Of a stretch of DNA of 64,000 nucleotides, positions 10,301-19,645 are shown piece after piece. Below the pieces are notes generated by a model that saw only the letters and a list, made by a program, of their open reading frames with translations, had not been told where the DNA came from and searched no databases. The position numbers and the translations under genes are program-made. Each line of letters starts with the position of its first letter. Position 1 is the stretch's first letter. This stretch comes from Clavelina lepadiformis (taxonomy: Eukaryota; Chordata; Ascidiacea; Aplousobranchia; Clavelinidae), in the NCBI RefSeq assembly GCF_947623445.1, contig NC_135241.1:24430501-24494500 (forward strand), in the 5' to 3' direction.

Positions 10301-13167
10301 TGATTGTGGCAAAACTCAATTTTACAACTGCATAAAAATTTAAGAAAGCAAATTGATCCTGACTAAAATCCAAATTGTTGAGATTTTACAGCTTTCTAAT
10401 CAACAATGCGTCAGCGGAAGATGATCTTAAATGTTCCATACATCACCCTTCTTGTGTGCCAATTAATGTACATGAACAATATTAATACCCAGGCTTGTCC
10501 ATGGGACATTTTTTTCTGTCCCATCCCATCCTATCCCATAGCAATTCATGCCTGTCCCATCCCATCCCATGGAATTTTTAAAGTTTATTTAATTTATTTA
10601 TTTATTTAATTTTAAAGTTTTGCAAGAAAAATTTCTGACAATTTGTCTAAAATATTTTTAAATAAAAAATGCCTAGCTACTGTCCTATGGGAATTGCAAT
10701 TCGTTCTGTTCCATCCCATCCCATCCTATGGGACATTTCCCATGGGATTCTCGTGGGAATCCCATTCCCATGGACAAGCCTGTTAATACCTCAAGTCTGA
10801 GCATATGTGGAAGTATTATCACTGTAAAAAAATTTCTACATGAAGGGAGATTTAATAAATGTTTATCAGAAAATTGTTCTGACCCTAATCATAATAAACA
10901 AAGATGTGATTGGTGTTTGAGCATTGACGAATGGAGAATTATGCCATTGCTGAATTTTTGCTGTCAAATATTTGCAAACGAGGAAACTACAACACACAAC
11001 ATTTGAAACTGCTTCTTGCTTTTTTATCAGTTCAATATCACTTTCAGGTTACCGCAAACTAAAATAAAAATATCAATAAATTACCATGAGTAAATAAATA
11101 CTCAAAAGACTTTCATCAAACCTCGAATGGTAAGCTTCAAAGATTTTGAATAGCTTCTGCTAGCAGCAAGCTTCACCAGGCATCCATCTTCTTCAGCTTT
11201 CAGGTGTGAAATGGTTAGATGAGTTGTGAACCTTGTATATGATATGTCAGTTGCACTAATAAAAGAAAAATATTAATTCAAAAAAAACAAAATATTTCAA
11301 GCTTAAGCAAATCAAATCATTATCAAGACAGCGACACTTTGCAAAATATATATGAGTAAATATATATGTGAGCCAGCAAAATATTAATTAAAATTTTAAA
11401 TAGGAAAACACAAGGGAGTCAAGCAATTATAGGCTTAGAATCTTGAGAAATTAATATTAACCTGATGTTGATTCTTTCTGAATAGTTGGAAGATGATATA
11501 ACAACAGTTTTAACGTTTGGGTGTGGAAAAAATCCCAATTGAGCAACTGGTGTCTGCAAAACTTTGTTTGATCAATTACGAAAAAGCTAAAACGTTAACT
11601 TGCTCAATAACACTAATATTCAGTGATGGCACCACTGGGACAACACATCAACTTTTTAAACATTAAATTTAAATTTGTAAATACCTTGTTAAATTTCCAG
11701 GAAATAATCCAGTTTTGTCCTGATGAAATTCGTGTTGGTGAAGCTATAGCAGTGATAACTACAGTGGAGTTGGTTGCTTGTACAGGATGTGGTGTTGTGA
11801 GAGGTGATATGTATTGTCCATTACAACTTTGCAGCATGGCTGGAACCAAATCACATATCGTATTCAAAAACTTGCATAAAACATCAAGATCAGAGGTTTC
11901 AAACATATCAACACAGAAAGGTTCCAATGTATCCCGCAAAATGACTTTGCAAGTTGCAAAAAAGTCTAAGGAAAGCTGTAATTTGTGCAATGTTATTGCC
12001 TGTAATTGCTATCGCCACAGCTGGGCAGCATTGTTAAAACAACTTGCATAAGACCAAGATCTAAGATGTCAAACATATCACCACACAAAGGTTCCAATTT
12101 GGTCTACAAGATGATTTCGTAAAAAGTCAACAAAAATTAATGTCAGGAGATTTGAAAACGTGATTAGCCGGCAGTTTTGTGCTTGTCCAAACACAGGTAG
12201 ATTACAGTATTTGTCGTAGAAGTTTATTGATTTCAACAGCCTACACTTGCAGTATATTTACATGGAAAGTCTGTGATTTAACATCATACTAGAACATGGA
12301 ATGGGACCACAAAGGTTAAATTTACAAAACTTTAGAAACATTCCAATACCAAAAAATCATTATTGCATGTAAAGTAATTACAACAGCCACTTGACCACTT
12401 GCCTTTAATTTAACAAGTAAGATAAAAAATATTAAACTATTGTTACTGTGCTATAGCATCATATTACGAAAAGTGCAACTAGAAAGTCAGTTTTAGATTA
12501 AAATAAAAAACAAACTTACACCTTTGTAAAACTGTTAGTTTTTGTCAGTACGGTAACTATGTACCTGAGATGTTTAAGATAAGTGATTAAAGCTGATATG
12601 TAAGCAGCATATTTCATCCTTACATTTAAAGATCATGCAAAACAATCAAATTTGTTTGATATTTGAACATCATACTTTTAAAAAGCCAAAGGAGCAACTT
12701 ATATAATAGAATTATCAGTAGTATTTGTGGTCAATTAACTTTTCAAAAGCAATTTAAAAATATTTTAGCACACCTGATAACAACAATCCAAGATACCTCA
12801 TCGTTGAAGTAAAAAGCATTTTCGATTTAACAAAACCCTGGGTCTTATTCTATTTATCTGTACAATTTTTAATAATAAACAATTTTAATAATCAATTAAA
12901 AACGGATTATTTTTGAAGTTCTGAAAATTAATCAACACAACAATTTTTACTGAAGTTGAAACTAAAACCACACAGATTACCAAGCCAATTCACTTAGTTT
13001 AAATTTTTGTACAATGTTTAAATTTAACTTCTCTTAAACTACCTTGAAGCTAATTTGAATTTGCTGTAAATCCACATACCATAAATTTCCCTCAGAAATA
13101 TATAAACGCAACCAACGGATAGTACTAACTCTATCACCCTTTGCATAACAGAACTTTTCATACTCAT
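210..13167 (-). CDS. Receptor R1: multi-Ig/CCP membrane receptor, 3' end beyond left edge
   Basis: Single-pass surface receptor, largest of four paralogues here. Exons in transcript order: 13167-13080 (candidate), 11839-11685, 11553-11462, 11255-11122 (D1), 8182-7991 (CCP), 7144-6987 and 6864-6735 (split Ig), 6236-5937, 5731-5465, 4607-4308, 4207-3938 (two Ig pairs), 3702-3586, 3136-3057, 2966-2756 (membrane-proximal part and helix), then tail exons 2527-2483, 2321-2278, 1672-1615, 1470-1421, 1331-1304, 1178-1054, 936-909, 760-627, 435-410, 324-210. Phases are consistent down to the exon at 627. No final stop was identified, so the 3' end probably lies left of the window. Ligand unknown. The intron before the CCP exon holds a MULE and a hAT MITE. 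Recognition or immune function is inferred from Ig plus CCP domains and tyrosine motifs. Confidence 0.85.
1421..2527 (-). CDS. R1 proximal cytoplasmic tail exons
   Basis: Exons 2527-2483 (45 nt), 2321-2278 (44 nt, DQPSYIEYTG), 1672-1615 (58 nt, RQHKAAG) and 1470-1421 (50 nt, NGYLDMRVG). The second and fourth carry tyrosine motifs YIEY and YLDM. In R4 the exon matching the third reads SHYEVVG; here histidine and lysine replace the tyrosine part, so that potential phosphosite is lost. Acceptors and donors are all canonical. Confidence 0.72.
2756..3702 (-). CDS. R1 membrane-proximal Ig-like segment and transmembrane helix
   Basis: Exon 3702-3586 (117 nt) contains ITCNW and SGSCVVVFF. Exon 3136-3057 (80 nt) contains GGDQQTFTF. 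Exon 2966-2756 (211 nt) contains DKGTYTLTV, an Ig F-strand motif with leucine where cysteine is usual, then a helix (VIIGGSVVAAICLCVVIFVI) followed by the basic stop-transfer residues QRKAK. The helix sequence differs strongly from the GAIIGIS-type helix shared by R3 and R4. Confidence 0.85.
3938..6236 (-). CDS. R1 two tandem Ig-pair modules
   Basis: Two copies of a two-exon module. Exons 6236-5937 and 4607-4308 (300 nt each) encode an I-set-like domain with a C...NPSPTCTW...C pattern. Exons 5731-5465 (267 nt) and 4207-3938 (270 nt) encode a V/I-like domain containing a TFSCSI motif and a DTGxYxC motif. All four are phase 1 at both ends, so the pair can be gained or lost without a frame change. 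R3 and R4 have one pair; R2 has none. Confidence 0.87.
6735..7144 (-). CDS. R1 split Ig domain (two exons, GC donor)
   Basis: Exon 7144-6987 (158 nt) carries the B-strand cysteine in VVEGNDLILTCSYNDVIP. Exon 6864-6735 (130 nt) carries the F-strand cysteine in KVVSCQAVTPYTDLYP. Together they form one Ig fold. The first exon ends CAG then GCGAGT, a GC donor, where R4 has a standard GT at the same place (56227-56228). R2 equivalents: 26354-26197 and 25732-25600. Confidence 0.85.
7150..7500. repeat. Dispersed repeat, copy 1 (others near 12315-12500 and 35590-35940)
   Basis: Intronic sequence just upstream of the R1 exon at 6987-7144 shares long stretches with 12315-12500 and 35590-35940. One shared block starts TTTACAAAACTTTA and includes CATGTAAAGTAATTA. 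The block with GATGCATGCATCTTATTTGC occurs at about 7308 and 35737 but is missing from the 12.4-kb copy. No coding capacity or clear ends were seen. It could be an old MITE or shared receptor-gene intron sequence. Confidence 0.55.
7991..8182 (-). CDS. R1 CCP/sushi domain exon
   Basis: A 192-nt exon, phase 1 at both ends, encodes one complement control protein (sushi) module. It has the first cysteine near the start, then SPGKFACSNGGKL, SSDTTCLAS, and a closing W-x6-LQCW. The four cysteines and the tryptophan fit the CCP pattern. All four receptors have an exon of exactly 192 nt here (27095-27286, 46699-46890, 56785-56976). Confidence 0.9.
8380..10228 (+). mobile_element. MULE (Mutator-like) DNA transposon with tandem-repeat ends
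   Basis: Both ends are arrays of short units of the form CGA(A/C)CGACA(C/G)TTTATCGA. The left array is about 8386-8535 and the right about 10030-10222, in inverse orientation. The outermost ends also pair (TTGGTACTATGACAC against TTGGTATTAGAACAC in reverse). The interior encodes a MULE transposase fragment. Direct repeats with TTTCGATAAATTGTGG lie near 9478-9565. No clean target-site duplication is visible. It sits in the R1 intron between the D1 and CCP exons. Confidence 0.85.
8918..9409 (+). pseudogene. MULE transposase, C-terminal fragment
   Basis: A 163-codon frame has the family signature WNVFHRV followed by RTNNSIEGWHNAF and then a SHPTLRRLVKKINQEQ stretch. This matches the C-terminal part of animal MULE transposases. 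The catalytic core and zinc-binding N-terminus are absent. An upstream 60-codon frame (8637-8819) may be another remnant. The element cannot move on its own protein. Confidence 0.8.
10490..10782. mobile_element. hAT-type MITE with perfect 8-bp target duplication
   Basis: The ends are inverted repeats starting CAGGCTTGTCCATGGG and ending CCCATGGACAAGCCTG. The element is flanked by identical 8-bp copies TTAATACC (10482-10489 and 10783-10790), as expected for hAT elements. The 293-bp interior is low complexity, rich in CCCATCCCATCC and its complement. No coding region. It lies in the same R1 intron as the MULE. Confidence 0.93.
11122..11839 (-). CDS. R1 D1: N-terminal Ig-like domain, three exons
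   Basis: Exons 11839-11685 (155 nt), 11553-11462 (92 nt) and 11255-11122 (134 nt). The first carries ATNSTVVITA and the strand-C-like tryptophan in WIISWKF. The second begins TPVAQ. The third ends in LTISHLKAEEDG, an Ig E-F-strand-like stretch. I see no convincing cysteine pair, so the canonical Ig disulphide seems absent. R2 has the same three-exon layout (155, 80, 134 nt). R3 and R4 use a single cysteine-rich exon here instead. Confidence 0.75.
13080..13167 (-). CDS. Candidate first (signal peptide) exon of R1
   Basis: An 88-nt exon opens with ATG, encodes 29 residues with a hydrophobic stretch (VIELVLSVGCVYIFL), and ends in a GTATGT donor in phase 1. That is the phase needed to join the D1 exon at 11839. 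A copy at 36522-36609 keeps the same length, frame and donor although the flanks differ by indels, which argues for selection or recent duplication. Against it: an acidic residue sits in the hydrophobic core, and no transcript evidence is available. Confidence 0.5.
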
Positions 13168-14120
13168 AAAAGGAATTCCACTGAAACACATCAAAATTAA
13201 AAAAAAATTCATCCGTTGTTATCTCAGAAGCGTGTGAATGCGTCCCTGGTGTTGTATCTTGTTTTAGACAGGAAAGAAATCTGCATACAGCTTATTGTTG
13301 TCATTTTTAGTTTTTCGATTATTCTGTATTCAGACGGTTTTACTAACTTCTAACAACTAACTTGCAATTAACATAGTTGCCATACTTCATTACTTTGCCA
13401 TTGTTTATGAAACTTAAGTAAGTTTAAGTAAGTTTGAGTCCTTCTACATCAGAGAGATAACGCTGAATGAATGACACAAGACAGTATCACTTCCTTTGAG
13501 TAACTAAAGCAATTTGCAATTCATAAAGTTTTACTTCCTTATTCTCTTGATATGTGCTAAAAATAATCACTTTAATGTCATTATGTGAAACAGCTTTGAT
13601 TATTAACCACAATTTAATTAACTTAACCACCACATAGTAATAAACAGAAATCCAATATTTTGGTAGCAGCAGCATGTTCTTTATTATATTTATAAAATAA
13701 AATACAGGTATTATTTTAGCTACACGGCACAGATGCGAAAACCAAAAAGGTTTCATTTCAGGCCCAAAACTAGATTCGCTTTTACGTTATTACACCACTT
13801 TAACAATTCTTTGTGACTAAATGTTCCGAGATCAAAGCAAAAATAAGGTATAGTTGACAGATAAAAGTAGCATGGTATATCGACATTAATCAAACATCTA
13901 CAAAGAGATGGTAAAGTGTTTATTTAAATATTGTGACTAAGTTGAAATATAGGCCTACAGCAGATATATTGAAAAAAATTAATGCATTCATAATTATTTT
14001 TAAACTGTAGGTGACCGACCAATAGAAAATCAATAGTGTGTAAAATACAATACAGCTCCAAGTTCTGAGCAAACGTAAAACTGAGACAAAGATTTATTGC
14101 ATTACAAATTTATATGATAA
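13168..14120. other. Spacer upstream of R1
   Basis: About 950 bp of AT-rich sequence between the candidate R1 first exon and the 6.6-kb transposon, duplicated at about 36610-37560. It probably holds the R1 promoter, but I see no motif that marks one. The short minus-strand frame at 13487-13756 looks like chance. Confidence 0.4.
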
Positions 14121-14612
14121 CCCAGATAGCACGTCGCTCGAGGGCCGACGTCGAGCCGTTAGCTTGCTTTTGGCGGCCCACAAACGATAATCGCTGAAGG
14201 GCCAACTTCTTTTTGTCCAGCGGGCCTAGGTCGGGTAGGGAGCAACAAAATCTTTGTCGGACCTCGGTCGGCGCGTTAGCTACGATCTCCTACGAGCCGA
14301 CTTTGGGCCTACCAACAATCTCTAACACACAGGGTTTTTATGCAGTTCAGCAAAAAGTTTATTTTTTCAAATTTGAAAGTTCCCTTACCAGCAAACACAA
14401 TATTTTATTATAATCACTATCATCATCCGCTATCATCACTTGTAGAAGATGAGTCGAAATTCATGAAATACAATTGTCTGCGCGTGGCTTCATCTTTCCG
14501 CCCTTTATCTAAAACATTTTTGTAATGAAATATATTGCATAATGTTTGTTAACTATCTACAAAATTAAAAATGCGAAGTAAAACGTTCTGCAATACATGA
14601 TATGAACATCAC

Positions 14613-16358
14613 ACACGCATGCCACACAGCTTACCCAACTTGTTCTTCATTCTTTTTAGCCGTCCCCCTTCCCTATCACTAGCATTTTTTAACCATTTCT
14701 TGATCTCGCAGATACTCTCTGCTTCCTTAATACCCGATTTCTTGGCAGCATCTAGAGTATAATGACATAAAAACAAAATACTGGAGTAAACATCATCGAC
14801 AGATAATAGTAAATAACACTCACAATACATCTTAAAACAATTAAGAAGCGGTAAGCAACCTAAAAAATCAAAACATGACTAAGCAAAACCATCAACACTC
14901 AATTTCGACTTATTCACCTATAACAGTTTTTGCGAGTTGTGATGAATGCATTCCTGTCTTATGAGTATGACCCTTTCCCATCCAATTACAATTGGTTGCC
15001 AGTTCACAGGTCAACAATTTGCTCAACATCATGCTGATAACATCTTTTGCTGTTATGCCACCTATTGTTTCTAGATAGGAAATCTAAAAAAAATCCTGAT
15101 AAGAATCATTTGTTTGGCGGCATTATGTTACTGGTTACATGTCATGCTTTTACATGGAAGCATTATCAAAGTTGAAAAAATGTCAACATAGTCCCCCATA
15201 GCAATTAGATAAAAGAGATGAAAATACTCAATATTCGTATTATTATCAGTAACTTGCATATTAACCTACATGTTGCACTTACAAAAACACGCGCTTGTGA
15301 TTTCTCTGCTAGCAGTGATTCCACCCTATCAAAATCCTCAAATGAATCTATCGGCAAGTTGAAGTGTTCCACCGAAGAAGTGGACGGTATCTGCCCTTCC
15401 ACAAATTGGCGATGAAGAGACTGGAGCATTACACTGTTTTGTTTTACTTGTCCCCAAATTCTTTCAAGTAAGAGAATAGTAGATGGTCTCTCGCTGTTCA
15501 AATATTTGCGCAACATCACCAAGAGCTTGTGACACATGATAATTGGTAGCCCACCAAAGAGTTTTACAAAACCACTTTTACTTTACTCCTTTTTACATGC
15601 AATTATTCCGGGAAAATTTATTTAGTTCTGTACAACTTAAACTTACCGTTCTGTGGGCAATTGATGTGACGCACTTGCCTGTACATCAGTTTCTTGAGAA
15701 GTCACAGAACTGCAAAAAACATGAAGTGTGTATTGTTAGTATTAAATGCGACATTTAGTGAAATACGCATATTATAATGGTCTGATACGGGCACGACAAA
15801 TAAAGATTGCAGTTAGTACAGTACTGGAAATATTGCATGTCAAATTTGTTTACCTTGCAACTAAAATGGGTGTTGTAAAAGAAGTATTTGCACTGCCAAA
15901 ACAAAGAAATTGGTAGCATAGCTTATCACTTCTAAATTTTGAAGATAAAATACTTTCATTTTTTTACCTTAAACATTAATGTAAAGATTGGTAACTTTTA
16001 TATGTAGCCCATAACTATTTTAAAAAATTACATATTATTTATAATAACAGCAATATCGAGAATAATGTATACAGTACTTCCTCGATTATCCGGTCAAGTT
16101 GGGTCAATATTTTCAAAAATCTGACCGGATAAGCAAAAAAAACGGATAATTGAATTTGTATTTTTACCGAGCACGCACGCAAATCGCCGCCATGGGCCTG
16201 ACACCCGCTATGAGACGAAGCCTCGATCAGAAGGACGCGGGCGATCCGCGACGCGCGCAAGACGAATTCTTTACGCCACAATTCCGGAGCGCTCCAAAAG
16301 CGACCGGATTCGGCGATGGGCTCATCCCGCTTCACTCGCCGTTACTGAGGGAATCCTC

Positions 16359-16405
<47 letters not shown>

Positions 16406-17032
16406 AGTCTCGTCCGACCTCAGGCCGAAATGTAAGAGACGTCACACGTGCCGAGGATCGACGACGTTCGCGATCGATCGCGGCGACTTGGCGAAACGAG
16501 GACACCTCTTCGAGGTCGATCCGCCGCCGCCGCGCTCTACGATCGCGTGCCGGACCCTTGCTGACTTCGACGGGACGGCGGAGACACAGGTCTCCGTCCG
16601 ACTCCGCATTCGCCCGGGCGACGGGCGCGCCGGGATTGCTTTTCAGACGACCCTGAGGCGGGCGTGGTCCCGGGATTAACCCGAGGCCGCAATTCGCGTT
16701 CAGAACGTCGATGCTCAATGTGTCCTGCAATTCACACTAATTCACGCAGCTAGCTGCGTCCTTCATCGACTCGCGAGCCGAGTGATCCACCGCCAAGAGC
16801 CATCATCGTTTATCGTTTCAGCTTCTACGAAGCAGTCACAGGTTTGAATGTGAGCGCCGAGCGGACGATCTGACGACCGTCACTTGAAACCGCGGGGGTA
16901 CTCGACGCCCGTGAAAGACTTGTGCCTTGTCGAGCGCCTCAACGGGCGCGTCTTGACCTCGACAAGCGCGAGAGGCGGCCGGTTTCCCGGCGACGCCGCC
17001 GCAGCTCGAGCGGGAGCCTCCGTTCGTTTCGA

Positions 17033-17090
<58 letters not shown>

Positions 17091-18284
17091 AATGATCAAG
17101 TTAGATCGTCTTTTCGGACACCGGTTCGGCCGTTGCCAGCCGCTCCGGGTCCAATCGGAGGACCTCACTAAACCATTCAATCGGTAGTAGCTACGGCGGC
17201 GGTTCAACGTCAATTGAAAAATAAAAACCAGAGTAATCTCACGCATATGATAGTTGCAAGTTCAATCATGCGAAGTAAAACAACCTCCCAAAGTCATTGA
17301 TCACTCGGCCGGATAATCGAATGCCGGTTAAACGAGGGACGGATAATCGAGGAAGTACTGTACCTTCTTTCCTGGGTGTTAGGCATTTCTGGAACAACAG
17401 GTGGTGGTGTTGAATGTTGTAAAAACAATTTTTTCCTTTTGGGTTTGGATTGGTCTGATTCCCAGTGGTTACTGCAGTAAATATGTTCACTAATGTGCAA
17501 ATCACTACTTTAGACAGTCATAACATGTATAATAATAATTAATCAGGTAATTTATCAAGCATTTGCACTTTGTTTATTTCATCATCCAAGGTCAATTCTG
17601 TTTACTTTACCTGGCATCATTGTCAGAATTTGATTCTTCAAGTCGAGATGGAGGTCGAATTCTGATAAAAAATATGTATATGTTTTTGTTTCAACAAAAT
17701 ATTTGAAAAATGTGCGAGTTTGAAAACTGTAGACTTCATTACAAATAAATTATGTAATGTATTTAGTCAGATATTTTTAGTTGTCAAATGCTACTCACAG
17801 AAAACCTATCTTCATTGCTTAAATTGCTAAGTGTCCAACCGCATAATTGTTTTTTTATCTGACTTACTTCCTTTTACTTTCAACGTCGGTAGTGTCTAAA
17901 TCTTCTGAGCAGATATGAGTTGCATTTACTGCTTTTTCACACTTTTTTCTAGCACTCTTATAATTATCTGGGAATAATTAAAAAACATGTTTAATTTAAC
18001 ACAGGCGATTGATCCATTGAAACAAAGCAAGTAGGCTTTGCTTTACAACAAATTTAAATATAACTACCCGTTTCCTTCAAGATTTTAGCAGCAAATTGAT
18101 TCCAATCTCCACATGGTGGAATTCCTTTTTCTACTGCCCTGCAAACAGCTGTTCCCTTGATTGCACCTTTAGGGGGCCAGAAGCAAGTTATTCCATCCTT
18201 TGTAGCCTTTATCCATGACTTATGAACGACGGCGACACTGTCTTCTTCATAGAAGTGCACAATTGCAAACTTTTTATCACTCAT
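14613..18284 (-). CDS. DUF4806-like accessory gene of the 6.6-kb element
   Basis: Spliced gene starting at the ATG at 18284. The first exon 18284-18068 encodes an FAIVHFYEEDSVAVV-type N-terminus. Further exons lie near 17968-17885, 17665-17612, 17473-17364, 15713-15650, 15530-15290, 15085-14925 and 14752-14613. The late exons encode ERIWGQVKQNSVMLQSLHRQ, then SYLETIGGITAKDVI, then a KSGIKEAE-containing end with a stop near 14613. Order and motifs match DUF4806 proteins, often found beside animal DNA transposases. Role unknown, possibly DNA binding. Intermediate exon borders are approximate. The pogo element lies in one intron. Confidence 0.6.
16165..16427 (-). rRNA. 28S rRNA 5' end, captured fragment
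   Basis: The complement contains the conserved 28S start: CTACCCGCTGAATTTAAGCA, TATTACTAAGCGGAGGAAAA and CCCTCAGTAACGGCGAGTGA. About 260 nt are present before element sequence resumes near 16165. Confidence 0.93.
16428..16647 (-). other. ITS2 copy inside the pogo-type element
   Basis: GC-rich spacer of about 220 bp between 5.8S and 28S. Confidence 0.85.
16648..16800 (-). rRNA. 5.8S rRNA, apparently full length
   Basis: The complement starts CTCTTGGCGGTGGATCACTC, contains GCAGCTAGCTGCGTGAATTA and GGACACATTGAGCATCGAC, and ends near CGCCTCAGGGTCG. The length of about 153 nt is normal. GGACACATTGAGCATCGAC resembles chordate and other deuterostome 5.8S more than cnidarian 5.8S. It lacks the rDNA promoter, so transcription is doubtful. 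Confidence 0.93.
16801..17032 (-). other. ITS1 copy inside the pogo-type element
   Basis: GC-rich spacer of about 232 bp between the 18S end and the 5.8S start. It stands out sharply from the AT-rich surroundings. Confidence 0.85.
17033..17205 (-). rRNA. 18S rRNA 3' end, captured fragment
   Basis: The complement reads through the conserved 18S 3' terminus: CTACTACCGATTGAATGG, GTAACAAGGTTTCCGTAGG, and GAACCTGCGGAAGGATCATT. Only the last 170 or so bases are present, so it is a fragment, not a gene. The upstream border is blurred by diverged sequence near 17195-17210. Confidence 0.93.
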
Positions 18285-18586
18285 TGTTAATAAATATTCC
18301 TAATTTCCTATGTTATAAAGAATCAACTTTGGTGAAAAACATGAAACATGACAAACTTGATTTGACAAGCACTTTTTTAATTCACCCACAAAAATTAAGA
18401 ATGGTTAATATACATCATTTAAGTTTTACGCAGAAATCAATCTTTCAGCTGACACCATAAGCTATATTTTTGGTCGTACATGCAAAATAGTTTTAAATAC
18501 TTAAACTATTATATCATCACGTGTCAAATACAAACCTAAATAGCTAATGAATATATATATAAGTTAATGAAAACATGCAAATAACA

Positions 18587-19645
18587 TTACAAAAGCGGTA
18601 TAGAAACAAATTGACTTTTGTTGGGTAGCAATACACATTTTGAACAAACTTCTTTTAGATTTATCACACACAGACGATTATTTAGATCTCGTACAGACCA
18701 GATGTTCAGTCTGCTTGAATGAACTGGATAGGAAAAAAAGTTATCCTTTACATAAAATGTTTGGCAAACAAGCTGGGTTGAGTTATTATAGAACAAAATA
18801 TTTTGAATTAGATAAATGCTTTCCTGTACTTGTACACAGTTATCTGGACTTTTAGTACGTAAAACATAATCAGATACGTACAGTTCATGGTATTGCATAC
18901 AATCATTAACATCTATGTCTGCAGGCAGAGGTCCTGTACAGTGTCTTTTTTTGTAATGTGTGCCCTTAGTTTTGTTTGCTTTAGTGAAAGGCCTATGCAT
19001 TTTCTCTGATAACCGCCGAATGGCCTGAGGTAGTGGTGCATGGGGCTTCCTTAAAAGCCTTTTGAGTGACTGCAAATAATTTTCAAATGGAAAGCTGCAA
19101 AATGAATGAAGTGGTCCAAACTGCTCAGCATGCTTAGCTAGATGTGTAAGTGCGTGAACATTATATATTATTTGATCTGATCCATATAAATTACTCATGT
19201 GTTCAATAAATACAAGAAGAAGTTCACCAGCATAATTACAAAAATTAAAGCAAAGAGTGGGACTGCATAAAATGGTTATGCTTACATGTAACAGCATGAA
19301 ATTGTCATATAACGAGCTAGGCAGCTTGTCACGAAAAACAACTGGGCCTGAATACAAAAGAATTGTACGAAACTCAGTTGCTTTCCAACGATCTAACTCT
19401 GAAAGCGATCTACCTTTTCGAAGAAATTCTCTGGGTAAAAACTCTTTTAGCATTTTTAAACTGTCAGAAATGGACGAGAGAATATTGCCGCCAAGTCTTG
19501 TTTTCAATGGACCACTTGTCCATAAACACAACAATTTTCTTATAACTCCAAGGCATACAAGATGCATATAATCAAGTGGAAATTGTGACACCATTCCTAT
19601 GTTTAATAGCGTCAAACATGATTCTCCGTGTTGGGTGATCTTCAT
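18587..19645 (-). CDS. Transposase-like protein of the 6.6-kb element, 5'-truncated
   Basis: A 352-codon frame contains MVSQFPLDYMHLVCLGVIRK, then ELDRWKATEFRTILLYSGPV and VHALTHLAKHAEQFGPL. This arrangement is common in uncharacterised transposon proteins of Hydra, amphioxus and other animals, and resembles the tnp2-like part of CACTA-type transposases. Family sequence (RTDVKFKEMAYEDHP) continues upstream near 19650-19690 in another frame, so a frameshift separates it. No long N-terminal frame follows up to the element end. It is probably inactive. Confidence 0.7.
   Translation of the reverse strand: MKITQHGESCLTLLNIGMVSQFPLDYMHLVCLGVIRKLLCLWTSGPLKTRLGGNILSSISDSLKMLKEFLPREFLRKGRSLSELDRWKATEFRTILLYSGPVVFRDKLPSSLYDNFMLLHVSITILCSPTLCFNFCNYAGELLLVFIEHMSNLYGSDQIIYNVHALTHLAKHAEQFGPLHSFCSFPFENYLQSLKRLLRKPHAPLPQAIRRLSEKMHRPFTKANKTKGTHYKKRHCTGPLPADIDVNDCMQYHELYVSDYVLRTKSPDNCVQVQESIYLIQNILFYNNSTQLVCQTFYVKDNFFSYPVHSSRLNIWSVRDLNNRLCVINLKEVCSKCVLLPNKSQFVSIPLL

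Larger units (their letters stand above)
16072..17360. mobile_element. pogo/Tigger-type non-autonomous element carrying rDNA
   Basis: Flanked by TA (16070-16071 and 17361-17362). The termini are perfect inverted repeats of CAGTACTTCCTCGATTATCC plus one base. Subterminal CGGATAA and TCGATTATCCGG repeats follow, as in Tigger/pogo elements. No transposase frame. About 1.05 kb of the 1.29-kb element is ribosomal DNA in minus orientation. It sits just inside an intron of the DUF4806-like gene. The new sequence starts right after the GTA of the donor, so the TA duplication kept the splice site. Confidence 0.93.

Noticed and set aside
11623-12051. 142-codon plus-strand frame
   Set aside because: Antisense of the R1 D1 exon; the minus strand has the splice sites and domain motifs.
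16332-17171. Several long GC-rich reading frames on both strands
   Set aside because: They lie inside the captured 28S-ITS2-5.8S-ITS1-18S segment; the rRNA match explains the composition and the frames.
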